Below are positions 13,101-28,100 of a stretch of DNA of 64,000 nt, one piece after another. The stretch covers positions 3,938,072 to 4,002,071 of the forward strand of contig NC_134034.1 in the NCBI RefSeq assembly GCF_964204645.1. Direction: 5' to 3'. The notes beneath the pieces were generated by a model, which did no database searches, was not told the origin of the DNA, and saw only the letters and a list, made by a program, of their open reading frames with translations. Position numbers and translations under genes: made by a program. This DNA is from Tubulanus polymorphus (taxonomy: Eukaryota > Nemertea > Palaeonemertea > Tubulaniformes > Tubulanidae). Numbering within the stretch: the first letter of the stretch is position 1; each line of letters begins with the position of its first letter.

Positions 13101-16100
13101 ACGGAGAACCGACTCGTGGCACGTTTAATAGATTGAGAACCCGGGGCTAGATTACCAGTGGATGGTTGACATAGTGAAAGTTCATTATTGCCACAATGTT
13201 TATCCAACGGTTATCTTTAACCAACCTTTGAGCAAGCGACCCCGGGTATTCGGTTTTCAATCTGACTGTAAGATTGAAGTGTTTGAAAATGAACTAGTTT
13301 CCACCTGTAGGTTTATGAAGATCCAACTCAGAAATATGTAATACTGGGTAGTGTTTTCCAATTTTGAAGGGGCTTCATCTATTGTTAAGTGTTTGTACGT
13401 GTAACATCGAAAAAATAATGAAAGTGGTGGCCACCCTTTTAAAACTTGTTTTGGAGAACCCTGCTGAGCCTAGGGTTGACTGGTCTATTGAACCAGCCCC
13501 TAGGGTTAGATTAGAACTGGTATGCTCGTATTTAGAACCAACCTCTGGGCTTTAACATAAAATTGGTTTTTTAAACCAGCCCCACGGGTTTAGAGTTAAG
13601 TTTGGATTTTAAAACCAGTCCCTGGGGTTATGATAAAAAACCGTTCTATTGAACCAGTTAAAGTAAAAACCGGTCCCTGAAGGATACACGGTTTAGAATG
13701 GTATGTATCAGAAAAACACTTTTCGTTAATACTCGTGTGGCTTAATTTTATGGCTGTGTGTCCGAGATTAATGAAATATGACAGAAAAACTGGATAAAGT
13801 TCATCACTGCTGAATAACAGATAGTTATTCATTCTATTTTATCTCAATTTCGCAGTTGTAGCCATGTGATCATTATTATTGATTTGTTCTAATATCGGCT
13901 CAATAGAATAAACTTGCAGCAGCAACAGCTCAGTGACAAACATTAGAAATCAATGATGAGATAATATGCCACTGTGGCAATCAAGGATTCCGCTCGCAGC
14001 GATTGATGATCCACCAGGTGTCGCTAGTGTGTTGTAGGACATCGACTACTGCGGCAATTGAGGACTCCGTGTAGGAGGCACCTGTGGCATGTGAGGATCC
14101 ACCAGATCGCTAGTGTGCAGTAGGATATCAACTGCTGCAATTGAGGATTCCATTTGTGACCAGTGAGGATCCACCAGGTGTCGCTCTAGTGTGCAGTAGG
14201 ACATTTGAGGACCCTCCAGGTCTGGTGGGCAGTGGGACGTAGATTTCGATCATAATTAAATTGACGTTTCAAAATTTTCAATGAATACAATAAATCCCCG
14301 CATAGAAAGGGGAACTTGGTTACTTGCCGGAGTTGTTGATATCCTACTGCACACTAGCGACATCTGGTGGATCATCACTTGCCACAAGTGGATTCCACGA
14401 TTCCCAGAGAGGTTGATGTCCAACTGCACACTAGAGACACCTGGTGGATCATCACTTGCCACCACTTGATTGCAAAAGTAGCGTTAAAAGGGAATGATCT
14501 TTAAGGCTGGTTTGGATATACTTAGATTCGGGAAAAACCCACTTTTGAAAGAGTGAATTGTTACTAGCGCCACCTAGTGGATACTCGCGGAATTTTCTTA
14601 AGTCGCTTTAACACTGCCAGGTCCTCAATACATCATTTCGAACTAAAAAACAATCAACTATTTCAATTCGGTCGACGCTATTTGATTTTAATTTTCTGCG
14701 GCGAAACCTCGACTGTTTCGTCGTTTGGGTAAATACGAGAAGAGCCCTTCGTGATTCGTATTTTTATCCCGGGTTGTTATTTGAAGTACTCTTGACTTCG
14801 TACAAAATATTCATGACACGTACAAAAAAAAAAAACTGCGGACGATTTTTAAATGCGTGCTTCGAGCCAGTACAGTCATTGATTTAGATTTTACTTCATG
14901 GTGAAAATATCGCGAATAAACCAATTTTGTGTGTAAGATAGAAATTGAACCATTATTTATTTGATCGGTAGATTATTGTTCTGATTTTTTTTTGTTATCC
15001 TGTGTCCCTTACAAACCCACCACGCCTACCGGGATCGTAATAGGGAGGTTTGATTTAGAAATTTTAGCCATAGTGTCAAACGTTAATTATAAAACAACAG
15101 CGGCTTTTTTCGGAGGCTGAATATTTCATTTACGTTTCGGTGTTGGGCTATGTTGAAAATGAATTCGGGAAAAGAAAAAGAATCTTCAACCTGTTATGTC
15201 ATAAAGTCTGCTTTAACCTGCTTATAAAGTCTTGTTTTAATAACGCCCCTGAGTGGTGCTAAGCGGGTTGAGGGGAAAAAGAAACTTGAACATGATAATA
15301 ATTCGACGAGTGACATTCAGCGGGTTGAGGAGAAAAAAGATTCAATAACGCTGGAAGTAGCGTTCAGTGTAGAAAGCTACGAGAGACAAAATGTCCGAAA
15401 ATGTTTCCTAGAGCTGGTAGTTTATTGGACACTTCGACTATAGTCATTGTCAGGAATTATTCCTAGGATGACTAATTCGAATAAAGTCGAAATGTTGAAT
15501 AAACCACTAGGCTCTAGAAAACGTTTTCGGACTGTTTATCGTTATTCTCAACAGGAATATAAGCCGCGATCACACGTGCATTTTTGGCCTGGGCCAAATA
15601 TGGCCCGGAACAACTGTTCACATGGGTGCCAAATGGGCCTGAGCCTGTTTGGCCCGACCAAAAACGTCGGACCAGGCCCGAGTCTAATTTTAGCACCGGA
15701 CAAATGATTGCATTTGAATTGCAACTAGCACCGGAAATGATCCACTTCGCTTTGTTTGAGCATTGTTGAGTATCAAGTGAATGGTTTTCGTGTGAACGCT
15801 GTCTCTAATTAGGCACGGGCCAAATTTAGCCCGAGCCTGATCGGTGCCAATTTGGCCCGTGTGATCGCGGCTATAGTCTCTTATCAATAAGGATTCAAAC
15901 AAACGTTGAAACTGATTCTGGTATTTTTCGCGAATAAATTCAAGCCCTACTGAAAATTGTCACTAGGCCGTGTATATCGTATTGCTAAGACTAGTAATAA
16001 TTAGGTAGTGGTTATTCTATGCAGTTCTGAGGACTGGTATTTGAATGTGTTTGTGTCACCTTACTGTTTATGTTGCATAGGTATATGTAGGTCAGATTGT

Positions 16101-19100
16101 TTAGGTTTTCAGGGACAATGTTGTCGACACGCATATCTTAACAATAAGTGCTCGTTATATATAATCCGTTCTTAGCGGACGCCGCCATTGTGTGAAGCCT
16201 ACAATTCGAATGTTTTAGGCCCGAGGACATGTGAAAAGTATTTTGTTCTCATTACAATTTATGTCCATTATCAAATATATATGATGTCAATGATATTGAT
16301 ATTGATATTTGATAGAAAATGATATGATGTCCTTATATTTCATACCTAGTTCCTCCATCCCACACATACGTTTATAGACCAATTTTACTGATCTTCATAC
16401 GAAGGCGAGTACCCAAAGGAGAAGCCATCCATGGGGACTAGTCCTCCCCTTCTGAATTTTTGGAGGTGCCCTCAAAGGCTTTTCTCTTTTCATTTTATTA
16501 AGAGATGTGAATTATTTATTTCGTTTTATTTTTTCGCGCATTGTGGTGTCCGTCGTGCTTACTTTTGCGCCCTTTCAGTGCCCCGGTCCCCATCTTCTAA
16601 AAATCCTGGCTCCGCCCTTGATACTTATTGACCTCACATCCTCAAACCTTCTATCGATATCTTCAAAAACGATCGGCTTTAAGTCATGTTTTACTTAAGA
16701 GTGTTTGAAAGGCGATGCGAAGATTCTTCGGACTCAGTTTTTAGATGGTTAAAATCAGTTTGGTTAAATATCTACGCTTCGATATCCGATTCCAATCAAT
16801 CAAACCCCCTTTAGGTGTGGCGGGTTAATAGGGGACAGCAAATTTAAAAAATCAAAATGAAATTTACCAATCAAATAATTACCAGGGTCAATCCCTATTT
16901 TGAGAATTGAAAAATCAATTTTCTTCGAACAAGAATGTTACGCAGTATCATCATCTGGTCGATAAAAGCTCGAAGACATGTTTTGGTTTTGCGAGCATGT
17001 TTCAAACGGGGCAGACCGCGGCAGTGAAATGTATAGCCTATAGACTTTATCAACTCAGTGTACATAGGCCTACATAATCTCTATACGTAGAATAGAATGA
17101 AATGAAATCATTGAGATAAACATTAATAGAACGTGCTGGTTTGGAATGTCCATTTTACTGATAAATCGCTCCGACACGTATTGGAAATGTGCACGGCCTT
17201 CCACCGCGACGATAGCGGGTTACCCTCGAAATTGTTAGTCCAGGGGCTAGTTTTATGAACCATTTTAAACTTTCGAACTGGCCTATTACCAGCCATAAGG
17301 GTTAAAATAGCCACAGTTCTTCAAAATTTGCTACCGGGCTTGAACTTGAAACTGGTCTATAAAACCAGCACTTTGGCTTAAATTGAAAATTCATCCATTA
17401 AACAGCCGCCGGGTTTAAGTTAAAACCGGTCGATTTAACCAACCCCTGCATTTAAAGTTTGGTCTGATAAACCAGCCAATGTGCTTGAATTTAAAACCGG
17501 TCCATAAAACTAACCTCTAGGCTTAAAGTAAAAACACGGGGGCTGGTTTTATAGACTGGTATTAACATAAACCCGGGGGTTAACTCAATTAATTTTCAAT
17601 TGAGTTAAACCCCGCAATTAACTAAATACCAGTCTATAAAACCAGTTCCACGAAAAAGTGTAAGCCAAAAATGGTTCTAGTTAGAATTGTTGTCCTCATT
17701 GAAAACATGAATTAACCATGAATAGCGATTACACCAAAAATTTTAGTTAAACTTTTTTGCGAAACTGGACCCAGGTTTATGAAACTACCCTATGTAGTTT
17801 AAAATCAAAACTACGTGTTTGATCCAGGCCGTAGGGTTAAAGGTGAAACTAGTCTATAAAACCAACCCGGGGTTAGAGGTGAAACTGGTCTATTAAACCG
17901 GCCCCGGGGTTAAAGGTAAAACTGGTCTATAAATTCAGCCCAGGGGTTAAAGGTAAAACTGGTCTATAAACCAGCCCGGGGTTAAAGGTAAAACTGGTCT
18001 ATAAAACCAGCCCCGGGGTTAGAAGTAAAACTGGTCTATAAAACCAGCCCCTTGTCAGCTTTCTTCAAAAAGTTTTAAGCTTAAAATCAGTTAAGTTATC
18101 AGTTAAGAATTGTTTCCCTCATTGTAAACACGAAGTGACCAATAGCGATTAAACCAAAAGTTTTAGTTAAACTTTTTCGTGAAACTGGGACTCGGGCTTA
18201 AAGATGAAACCGTTCCGTAAAACTAGCCCGGAGTATGAATTTATTGTCTATTTTTTTCGTCGCGCACAGGGTACCCGTGATGGATCTATTCGTCCAGTTG
18301 GCGGCGGCCAATAAGATCAGCCCGTCGAATCACATGATCAGCGCGATCGACGGCGCCGGCAAGTCGATCGAGTTCCGTCCGAATCAAACGATCGAATCGT
18401 TGAAAACGAACAAGATATTCATCGAGCCGAAAATGTCGTCGCGGGACAAAGAACGATTGAAGAAACAACGACTCGACTCGACTCAACAGTTCGAGGTACG
18501 TTTGAAAGTATCCTCGTTCGTCAATGATATTTTCTTTTATTCTATTAACCCTTTCAGTGCTGACTAATCAATACCCTATAGTGCTGGAGATAATTTGAAA
18601 ATTTTTAAAAATTCCACCCTAGTGTGTTGAATAACGGGAATACCACTGCAGTGCATCTACACCACGGTGCAGTGTATCGTTAGTTACTAGTATTTCACTT
18701 TGTTTAACAGGTGCTGCCATTTTTTAAGAGAGATAATTACTAATTACATCAATACACCGCAGTGCAGTGTACTAACAAAATTTATCACTGATTAATGCAC
18801 CGCACTGCAGTGTAGATGCACTGAAAGGGTAAATCAAACACCGACCTGTTGTAGGTTTTGACGAATTTAGACGCGTGTTCCGGTTTAACAAACAAAGCTA
18901 TACACTTTTAACCCTTTCAGTGCTGACTTATCAATACCCTATAGTGCTGGAGATAATTTGAAAATTTTGAAAAATTCCACCCTAGTGTGTTGAATAATGG
19001 GAATACCACTATAGTGCATCTACACCGCGGTGCAGCATATTGTTAGTTAATAGTATTTCCCTATGTTTGACAGGTGCTGCCATCTTTCAATAGAGATAAA

Positions 19101-22100
19101 AACTAATTACTAATTACATCAATACACCACAGTGCGGTGTACTAGCAATATCCATCATCGATTCGTACACCGCACTACAGTGTAGACGCACTGAAAGGGT
19201 TAAATCGATGATTCATGAATAATGGACCAATAGCTACAGTTCTACTCTAAAATGGAGTTCGGGCTCAAATTGTTGATTAAAAGCGTATACGGGGCCCACT
19301 AGGGGGCCTTCCTAGATGCTGGACTTTGCTGCGGATATTTGCTGCGGATATTTGCTGCAGATTACTTGCGAAGTCGTTTTGATTTACCTACGATGGGTAC
19401 TAAACATTCTCTGTGTTATCAAGCTTGGGCTCAAATTGTTGATTAAAACCGTTTTTGGCGCTCCATACCCTGCCCCCCCTCCAGGCCTAAAGCTGTACAG
19501 CTCTGTCACTTAAGACCAGCTTTTTCTTGTTTGACTAGGCGCCAATGTACAAGAATAAACCGTCAGACCTTTTGGGCTCAAACTGTTGATTAAACGTCCC
19601 TTGGCTCCCTAACTATCTAGTCTTACGAAGCTATGGAAAAGATTCACTTTTCTATTGGATTAGTTTAGCGACACCTGGTGAATCCTCACCTGCTACGTAG
19701 ATGAGGAATCCTCTTTTGCTACATTAGTTGTTGTCCTACTGCACACCAGTGACACTTGGTAGATCTTCACTTGCCACAAGTGAAAACCATTTTCACTGCA
19801 GTTGTTGATGTCCTACTGCACACTAGCGACATCTGGTAAATCCTCACGTGCTACGTAGATGAGGAATCCTCTATTGCTACATTAGTGGTTGTCCTACTGC
19901 ATACCAGTGACACTTGGTAGATCTTCACTTGCCACAATTGAAAACCATTTTCACTGCAGTTGTTGACGTCCTACTGCACACTAGTGACACCTGGTAAATC
20001 CTCACCTGCTACGTAGACGAGGAATCCTCTATTGCTACATTAGTTGTTGTCCTACTGCACACCAGTGACACTTGGTAGATCTTCACTTGCAACTAGTGAA
20101 ATCCATTTTCACTGCTGTAGTTGATGTCCTATTGCACAACAGTAACGCCTGGTAGATCTTCACTTGCCAAAAAGTGAAATCCATTTTCACTGCAGCAGTT
20201 GATGTCCTATTGCACACTAGTGACACCTGGTAGATCCTCACTTGCCAGGTCCGCATTGACAGAAGATATTGACGCCCATTTCAAGGGTATTTCAAAGATG
20301 AATTCTATTGATTCTATTGATTATTGTGATTAATTACATGATTATTGTGATTAATTAGTTAACGCATCGATTGATAATTGGTCTGCCCGGTGACAAACAG
20401 ATGGTTCTACGTGTCAGTCTACAGTCGAAGCTAGCGGACGTGTTCAGGTCGATCTGCGACGAAAAAGATCTCGTGCCACAATTCCACGAAGTGCGTCATC
20501 CTCAAACGCTCGAAACTCTCGACATGGAGAAAACTTTAAAGTATTACAACATTACGGAGCTAGTAGTCGTCAACAATGGAGGTAAGTTTGGCGCTCTGTG
20601 AAAGATTACGTTTTCAGTACCAAATACGAATTTTTTATAAAAAGATTTTGTCCGACTCAAACGATTTCGCAGTTTGGTTGATCTCAGTTTCGCAGTTTGG
20701 TTTGAGCCCATTTTCAGTTTGGCTCACCCAATTTTCTGAACAAAGTTGAGTTGGCCCCAGTCTGGTGATGGTTCCCATGGGTTGACTAAGGCAGGGTGCT
20801 CCTGTCATCGGGTTTAGGCCTAAATCCCTGCTGACAAGATGGGTCTTTTACTGGTCAGGCAGGGTTTGTACGGTGCCAAAAAATCATGTTTTTTTGCGGG
20901 CAGATCTATTTGCAGAAAGTTGTAAAGTTGAAAGGGAATTTTTCAGAAAAAGCAGCATGTCATACTATATAGGGGATCATTCATTTATTACGTACGCATA
21001 AAATTTGAATTTTCAACCCCCCTCCCCGACTGTACGCAAAATCGGCCATCTTTTCATATACATTTAGCATTACAGTACGCAATTGCACTGACCCCTCCCC
21101 CATCCTCTAATGCGTACGTAATAAATGAATGACCCCTAGTGTCAACTACACAGTGTGGGTAGTTTTGGCACTTTTTACGTATTAGTACAAAATAATTTAT
21201 GATAATTTATGCTAATTAGCTTATCAACATAATTTATAAGGCCAAATTTTGATTATATTATATCACCAAAATAAAGTATTAACAATAAATAACGAACTTT
21301 GCTTAGAGAGTTTGGCTCAGATAGGTACTAAGATGTAAAGGTTGGGACATTATACGTCAATTTACATAATTGAATTATAGCAAAATCATCCAGCCTCTGA
21401 GGGAATTTTACAGTAAAATCTAGCGACACCGAAAGATAAAAGGAAAAAAAATTTGTCTATAATTTGAAGATACGTAAGACTGCAGCAATCAGAACAATTC
21501 AGGCACCGTAGGCACGTGTTACTATAGCGAAAATCTCGTGCCCTTTTTTTTCATTTTTTTTTTCATACCCAAAGTAGAAAAGGGCACATTATTAAATGAT
21601 GAGGTTGATGATTTTAAACGAAGAGCACGTAATTTTCTTCATGATTTTGTCTTTATTGGCTGGAAACAACATCTCGATGCAGTTAATTTGCTAGAAAGCA
21701 ATTCATGACTGGACATTAATTACTTGGAAATTGCAGCAAATTTCAGAATGCATTTTTAGTTGTGCTACCCTCAACAGTGGATGCGCCCCTGCAATTTTCA
21801 TTTTCTATGATAAAGAACTTTATTTTCTTTACTCGAGGATCATTTTCGTTCAGATTTCTCAATGTTTATCGTTTTCGTTGAAATTCCAGTTACGAATAGC
21901 GGCACGAGTATTAAAGAGGAGACCTACGACGTGACTAGCCAATCAGAGCTTCCGATTATCGAACAGTACGTGCCGCCGCCGAAAATGGACGCGCCATCGA
22001 AAAAGAAACGCGGATTTTTCAACTTCGGGCGATCGAAAACGAAAAATGGCTCGGCTAAGAAAAAACACGTAAGTTTATTATTTGTAAAGAACGAATTGAC

Positions 22101-25100
22101 GTAAGGTATTTCGTTGAATTTCTATCGTTGACGATTATTTCTTTACTTTCTTCGCCTTTTGATATTTTAATCCGATCTTATGAATGTTCCTCAAGCCCGT
22201 AGCCAGGAATATGGAAGTTAATTTCGAAGAAATATTTTCTCATTTTTGGGTCTGCCTTACCTTAAATCCAAGTCCCACAATCAAAAAGCCGAATAGTTAG
22301 AATATAAAAATGTTTAAATTTCATGTAAAATCAGAATTTTCGGTTTTTTCACATAAAACCATTTTCAAGGAATGACCTTTTTTGGAAAACCGGAAATTTG
22401 GATATTGTGATAAATTTTTAGATTTTGAAATTTTAACTTTGCGGCTTTCTGATTGTGGAACTTGGATTTATTATTTGTTCGCAACTCAGTGTGAAGCTCT
22501 ACCTTGTTTGTCCTACTTTGTTACATCGGTACCATACCGGTAAGTAAATATTTCACCGAGTTGCAAATCAGAGAACTCGGTAGCATTGATGCTGTAAATA
22601 TTCCGACGAGTTTTAAGAGTTTAGTTTAGAAGAGTTTTACGTCCCGACTGCAATTACTTACAGTGTAACCCTAGCGCGTCTTAAGAGATTGCCAGGGCCT
22701 TTTTATAGGTTGTTATGGCTCACAACCTGACTAAGTAAGCAGAGCTTAGTCCATGTATGTGTCTCGACAGCCAACGCCAGAGGTGGTTTCGAACTAGGGA
22801 CCTGTCGGTTCCCAGTCCTCCACTCAACCAACTGAGCTAACTGCACAGGACAAGAGGACAGGAGTTGGGAATCAGGAAACTCAGTTCTCTTATCATTCTT
22901 CGTAGTTCAGAATCAGAGAACTCGGTAGCGTTGTGGATAGGATAGTAAACTTCAGCGGCACTCTTTTTTTCACAAGCCTGGCTATGGGCTTATTTCTATG
23001 ACTTTTACACTTATTTCCTGTATCTAATTCTTTGAAATCGTGAATAATGATTTTTTCTATGACTTGCGCACTTGTTTCCTGTATCTAATTCTTCAAAATC
23101 TTGAATGATTAATTCGTTGTGCGATAATGGCTAAACTTATTGACTATGTGATTTGCCACCTCCCACTGATTCAGTTATTTTGAAGCCGCAGGCTCAAAAA
23201 ATTGGAAAACATGCTGTGCGTTTTCTCCCTTCCCTAGTGTGGGTAGAAGAAACCAAGAAACGTCGGTGTTTCCCTTAAATTTTTCATTTTGTGTTTTCGT
23301 ACGTCTCCTGTGCTTGTGTGCGGCTTCAGTGAACATTACGTTTTTCAAATCCGCTAATTTTCCACCTGTGACGAGATCTCAAAACCTCTATTCCGCATTT
23401 GTACACCGCTGTGTTACCTTTAAACGAACTAACAGTAAACCATGTATTCATCGTCATATGTTTTAGGGACCGGAAGATTTTCAATGAAAAAATCCAATTA
23501 GTCAGATTTTCGAGCTTTTGAATATAAACTATGGTTTTAACCCTTTCAGTGCTGGCTAATTAATACCCTATAGTGCTAAAGATAATTTGAAAATTCATTT
23601 CACCTATCTCAAACTCATTACACCTATAAAGTACTACTCGTTTCGTTTGTATCTATTCTGCACCCGGTTAACGCGGCTCCTCAACGAATGACTGCAAACT
23701 TACGCGTATCTCAACCCTTTCAGTGTGTCTACACCGCAGTGCGGTGTATAAATCGGTGATAGATTTTGCTAGTACACCGCACTGTGGTGTATTGATGTAA
23801 TTAGTAATTAGTAATTATCTCTCTTGAAAAATGGCAGCACGTGTCAAACATAGTGAAATACTAGTAACTAACGATACACCCCACCGCAGTGTAGACGCAC
23901 TATAGTGGTATTCCCGTTGTTCAACACACTAGGGTGGAATTTTTTAGAATTTTCAAATTATCTGCAGCACTATTGGGTATTTATTAGTCAGCACTGAAAG
24001 GGTTAAGCGTTTTATCCATAACAGTGACTAATGGGATAAAAACATTTAGCCTCTGGGGCCGGTTGCACAGTCGTGACTTAAGTCAAAAAGTGGTCTTAAA
24101 TCTTAAGACAGGTCTTAAGTTGTTAGATCGGCTATAGAACCAAGTTGGTCTTAGACCGGTCTTAAGTCTAAGCAACCGGCCCCAGCATATCATAACGTAT
24201 AAGCCTCTGACTTAATATTTTCCACTTAATATTTTCCTCTGTCCCGACTGTCTTTCTTGATTTCGCCAGTAGTAACGCATGAGATTTGTGTGCATGGTTT
24301 ACTGTATTAACTCTTTCAGTGCCTATCCTCTTTGTCGCGAAAGGTGACGAATGATTTTGTTTCTACTTTTTGAACAATCTGATCGTATTGTACGTTCGAT
24401 GAATTTAACATTTTTTTTCGTTCGTTCGTTCGTTCGTTCGTTCATTGATTCTTTAAAACGTGTTCGCACCCATTGATATCCCATCTGCTGCCATTGGCAC
24501 TAACGGATATCTCATCTAATGCCGTTTTTTAATGAGTTTGATTATCGATCCACGAAAAAACCTTTCCGATCTCTACGTAGGTCTAGAAATAGAATTATGT
24601 TTAAATTTTGTTCTTGCTGCCCCCTTTTTGGAAGCATAGATATAGCGATAGAATTAAGCTTCTATAGTTTTTTCCAATGCCACATCGTATCTTGACATCG
24701 CACGCCAAAAAAAAATGCGATGGACTATGGTGCTGAAGTGGATGTATTTGTCCCGTTCACTCCAGTAAATTGCAAAAACGACGTCGTAATTGCGTGTATG
24801 CAATAAACACAATATTGGGGCATCATCTTCCAAAATAAAACAATTCTTTATTATTATTTTCTATTCAAAATCCCGCCCGATCACTTAATAAGTAATGAAT
24901 TCAATGTTTTAAGAAAACAATGATTTCGTTTATTCGGGATTTTTCCCCTTCTGATTATTTCAAATGCATCAAATCCGTAATTCAACTCATAATAGAACGT
25001 ACGAAGTTAGTGGTAATGGAAGTATAAGTGAAGAATTACATCGTTAGCTAACTTCTTACAGATAAATGTAAAGCACATTTAGCGCGACACTGAAAGGGTT

Positions 25101-28100
25101 AAATTTCCTCGTTGCTCCTCGGTGATGGTGGTTTGACCGCGTGGTTTTTTCGTCGGTACCCGGTACTTCCCCTGTGTCTAACTCTCGCTAACGCATTTCT
25201 TTTGCCGTTTTTTTTTCCATTTTCGTTCACAGAGTAGTATTATATGTTTTGACCATTCCAACCAGGGTATATCGGCGCCATCGTCGCCGGCGATATCGCA
25301 CGCGCGCCACTCGTACCAGACGCCGAGCACGCCGGTGATATCGGCCGCGCAGCCGCAGAAACCGCAGGCCGAGGTGAAACCGCAGCCGAAGCTGATGAAA
25401 ACGTCGAGCGTCGAGGGCGCTTTGCCGAGTAAAATGCAAGTGAAGAAAAAGGATTCGTCGAGCGGTAAGAAGAAGAAATCGGCGCCGGCCCCTCCGAACA
25501 GACAGGTAAAATAATGTTCGGGCGTATGAGAATCGGGGATCTTGGAAAACTCGGGAAATCAGAAAAATTGAGAAAAGATCTGGGAAAACGCAAATTTTAC
25601 GCAAAAAAAACCTGGAAATCTTAGCCCTTTCATTGCGTCTACACCACAGTGCGGTGTATAAATTAGTGATAGATTTTGCTAGTACACCGCACTGCAGTGT
25701 ATTTATGAAATTAGTAATTATCTCTCTTGAAAAATGGCAGCACGTGTCAAACATAGTGAAATACTAGTAACTAACGATACACTGCGCCACGGTGTAGACG
25801 CACTATAGTGCTATTCCCGTTATTCAACACACTAGGGTGGAATTTTTCAGAATTTTCAAATTATCTCCAGCACTATAGGGTATTAATTAGTCAGCACTGA
25901 AAGGGTTAAGGAATTTGGATATTGGAATTTGGAGGTTATTTATGTCGTTTTAGGTTAAAGGTTGATTTCACTGTAAAAGCTATGCTTCACGGTCGAATGT
26001 TGTATCCAAATTTGTAACAAGCTAAGATTTACATTCAAATAAGATAATCCCAATTCATGTAGTATATATAGTGTTAAGATTTTGGATCACTCATAAACTG
26101 AATGAATTTCATTAGACTTGAATAATCCAGATTAAGCAGGTTTGTTACTAGTTGACAAAAACCCACAATAAAAAGAAAAACTATCTGGTAGTTTGACGTT
26201 TCAACTCAAAAACTTATTTATGGTACATGATTTATTGATTATTATTGATGATTTATTGAACATGATTTATTGATCATGGCTCATAGATTTGAGTTGAAAC
26301 GTCAAACTACCAGATAGTTTTTCTTTTTATTGTGGGTTTTTGTCAACTATTGATATTGGACAGCCACTTGTCTATGGAAACCATGGTTTGTTACTGTACA
26401 TCAAACTTTTTCATGAGCTACATGTATTCATCCGACCTATGATCCGCACTAAGCAGGGTGTCTTGCATATTAGAGCTAAGCATTACATTCAAATGAAATC
26501 TACACTACAAATCGAAGATATGCTTACGATTCTACTTTTTCATTCGTTATAGATGAAAGCGAAATCGATGTCCAATTTAGACGACAGCGAAGCCGATGAA
26601 GGAATCGAGGAATTCTATCACAAAGACATTCACAATGCGTCGACGCTGGAGTCATCTCGGGTGTTACCCCAGCCGACGGAGAAAGCTGCATCCGTGGAAG
26701 TGTTAACCGCTGAATCTACTCCAGCCCTCCAGGTATATAGCTGCGTTCACGCTAGGATTTCAGTACGGTACTAAGCGTTCACACTAGGAAATTATTCGAG
26801 GCCTATTCGCGGCTTATTCAGTTCCGTACTGAAATACGCGGCTTATTAAGCGTGGAATGCAATTCCGCGCCGAAAACCCGAAAACCCGAAAGCCGCGTAT
26901 TTTCCGTAGTGTGAACGCAGATTCGGCGCTTAGCTAGCCGCGTATTCACATCCTCATAGTTCAAAACACTTAACACTAATTACACTCTCCTCTATCGACC
27001 CACCGGGTGGCTACTATACTGGGCTTATTAAGTGCCGAATTGCCGACTCGTAGTGTGAACATAACTGGCTGTATAAGCGCCATATTTTGGTGAATTCGGC
27101 ACCAGCACGGTACTTCGTAAGTGCCAAATCTAGTGTGAACGCAGCTTATAACACTATAGAGTCAGCCGGGTTTCATACCTGTGTGTCTTATTATGTAAGA
27201 CTTATGAAAGAACCTTGAAATAAAGGTGCATCGAAAAACCGGGCCCAGTTTTGTCACAGGAAAATTGAAATGGGGACAAAAATGTTACTACGTAAAAGTT
27301 GTTGTACCAACACTATAATTGATACATTTAAGTCTACAATATCTTGCGGCTCTATATTTGGAGTGCACACATACCTGGTCTTACTAGATTAGGTTTTAAT
27401 TTGACCAAAAAAAAATCCTGGACATTGGTTGGTACGAGTTCTTCACTGATTGAAGGGATTGCCACCAAAGAGCTGTCTTTTAACTCCAGTTGAATTCAAA
27501 GAATTCAAATCAATCAGAGAAACAAGCCTCCATTTTGCGAAATTTCTACGCTAACGCAAATATTTGGTTGTTGTTCAGAACTTGGAATCTTATTTTCGAA
27601 AAAATCCTTGCAGATCGTTTTCGTATATTTCAGGCGGGGGTTCGATCGAGTACGGGTTCGTTACGCGCGGGAGCCGACGCGCTCGTTAACGGCGGCCGAG
27701 GCCACGCGCGTCAGTCGAGCTTAAACAGCGGCAGCACGACCAGCGACCTGCACGGCTCGGTCAGCCCCGACCGGTTATCGATAAACAGCGCATCGCCGTC
27801 GACGACCAGCCGTAAGAAACGTCGCGCACCGACGCCGCCGCAGTCGGCCGAGAAACAGCAGCAGCCATCGAGTCCGCGGCCTACCCTACCCCCACCTCCT
27901 CTACCCGAATTCAACTACGACAAACAACAAAATACAGGTTCGTTAACATGTTTTGGTTTCGGGTTTAAAGAATATTTTTCCAGTTTCTTTTTAAACCTTT
28001 TTCGAGTGGATTTATTAGATAACTTGATTGTATTTGGTCCAGAAAGGTCCAGTTGCGCAGTTTAGAGTTAACTATATGACTTCAAATTAGTTGATTTTCA

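Larger units (their letters stand above)
13030..18269. other. Cobl intron 2
   Basis: Contains palindromic ~37-bp minisatellites (13425-13680 and 17330-18060), 78-bp satellite clusters in both orientations, a 311-bp inverted-repeat element and degenerate copies of the Penelope-like element (15400-15480). I see no exon; exons 2 and 3 align without a gap to one ubiquitin-like region. Confidence 0.7.
18496..20358. other. Cobl intron 3
   Basis: Two full CTTTCAGTG-family elements in tandem orientation lie here, then a long minus-orientation 78-bp satellite cluster. Nothing coding recognised. Confidence 0.7.
22069..25232. other. Cobl intron 5
   Basis: Holds a tRNA-derived SINE, one full and one broken CTTTCAGTG element, a 130-bp fold-back, a TTCG microsatellite near 24418 and a ~795-bp unit bounded by CTTTCAGTG-type ends. 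Confidence 0.7.
25506..26552. other. Cobl intron 6
   Basis: Contains one reversed CTTTCAGTG element and a perfect 61-bp inverted repeat. Nothing coding. Confidence 0.7.

Noticed and set aside
22783-22845. tRNA gene on the minus strand
   Set aside because: Same reason: good internal promoter, no acceptor stem, SINE body attached.
25227-25754. 175-residue arginine-rich minus-strand frame
   Set aside because: Antisense of Cobl exon 6, whose C/G-ending codons remove stops; continues into a MITE.
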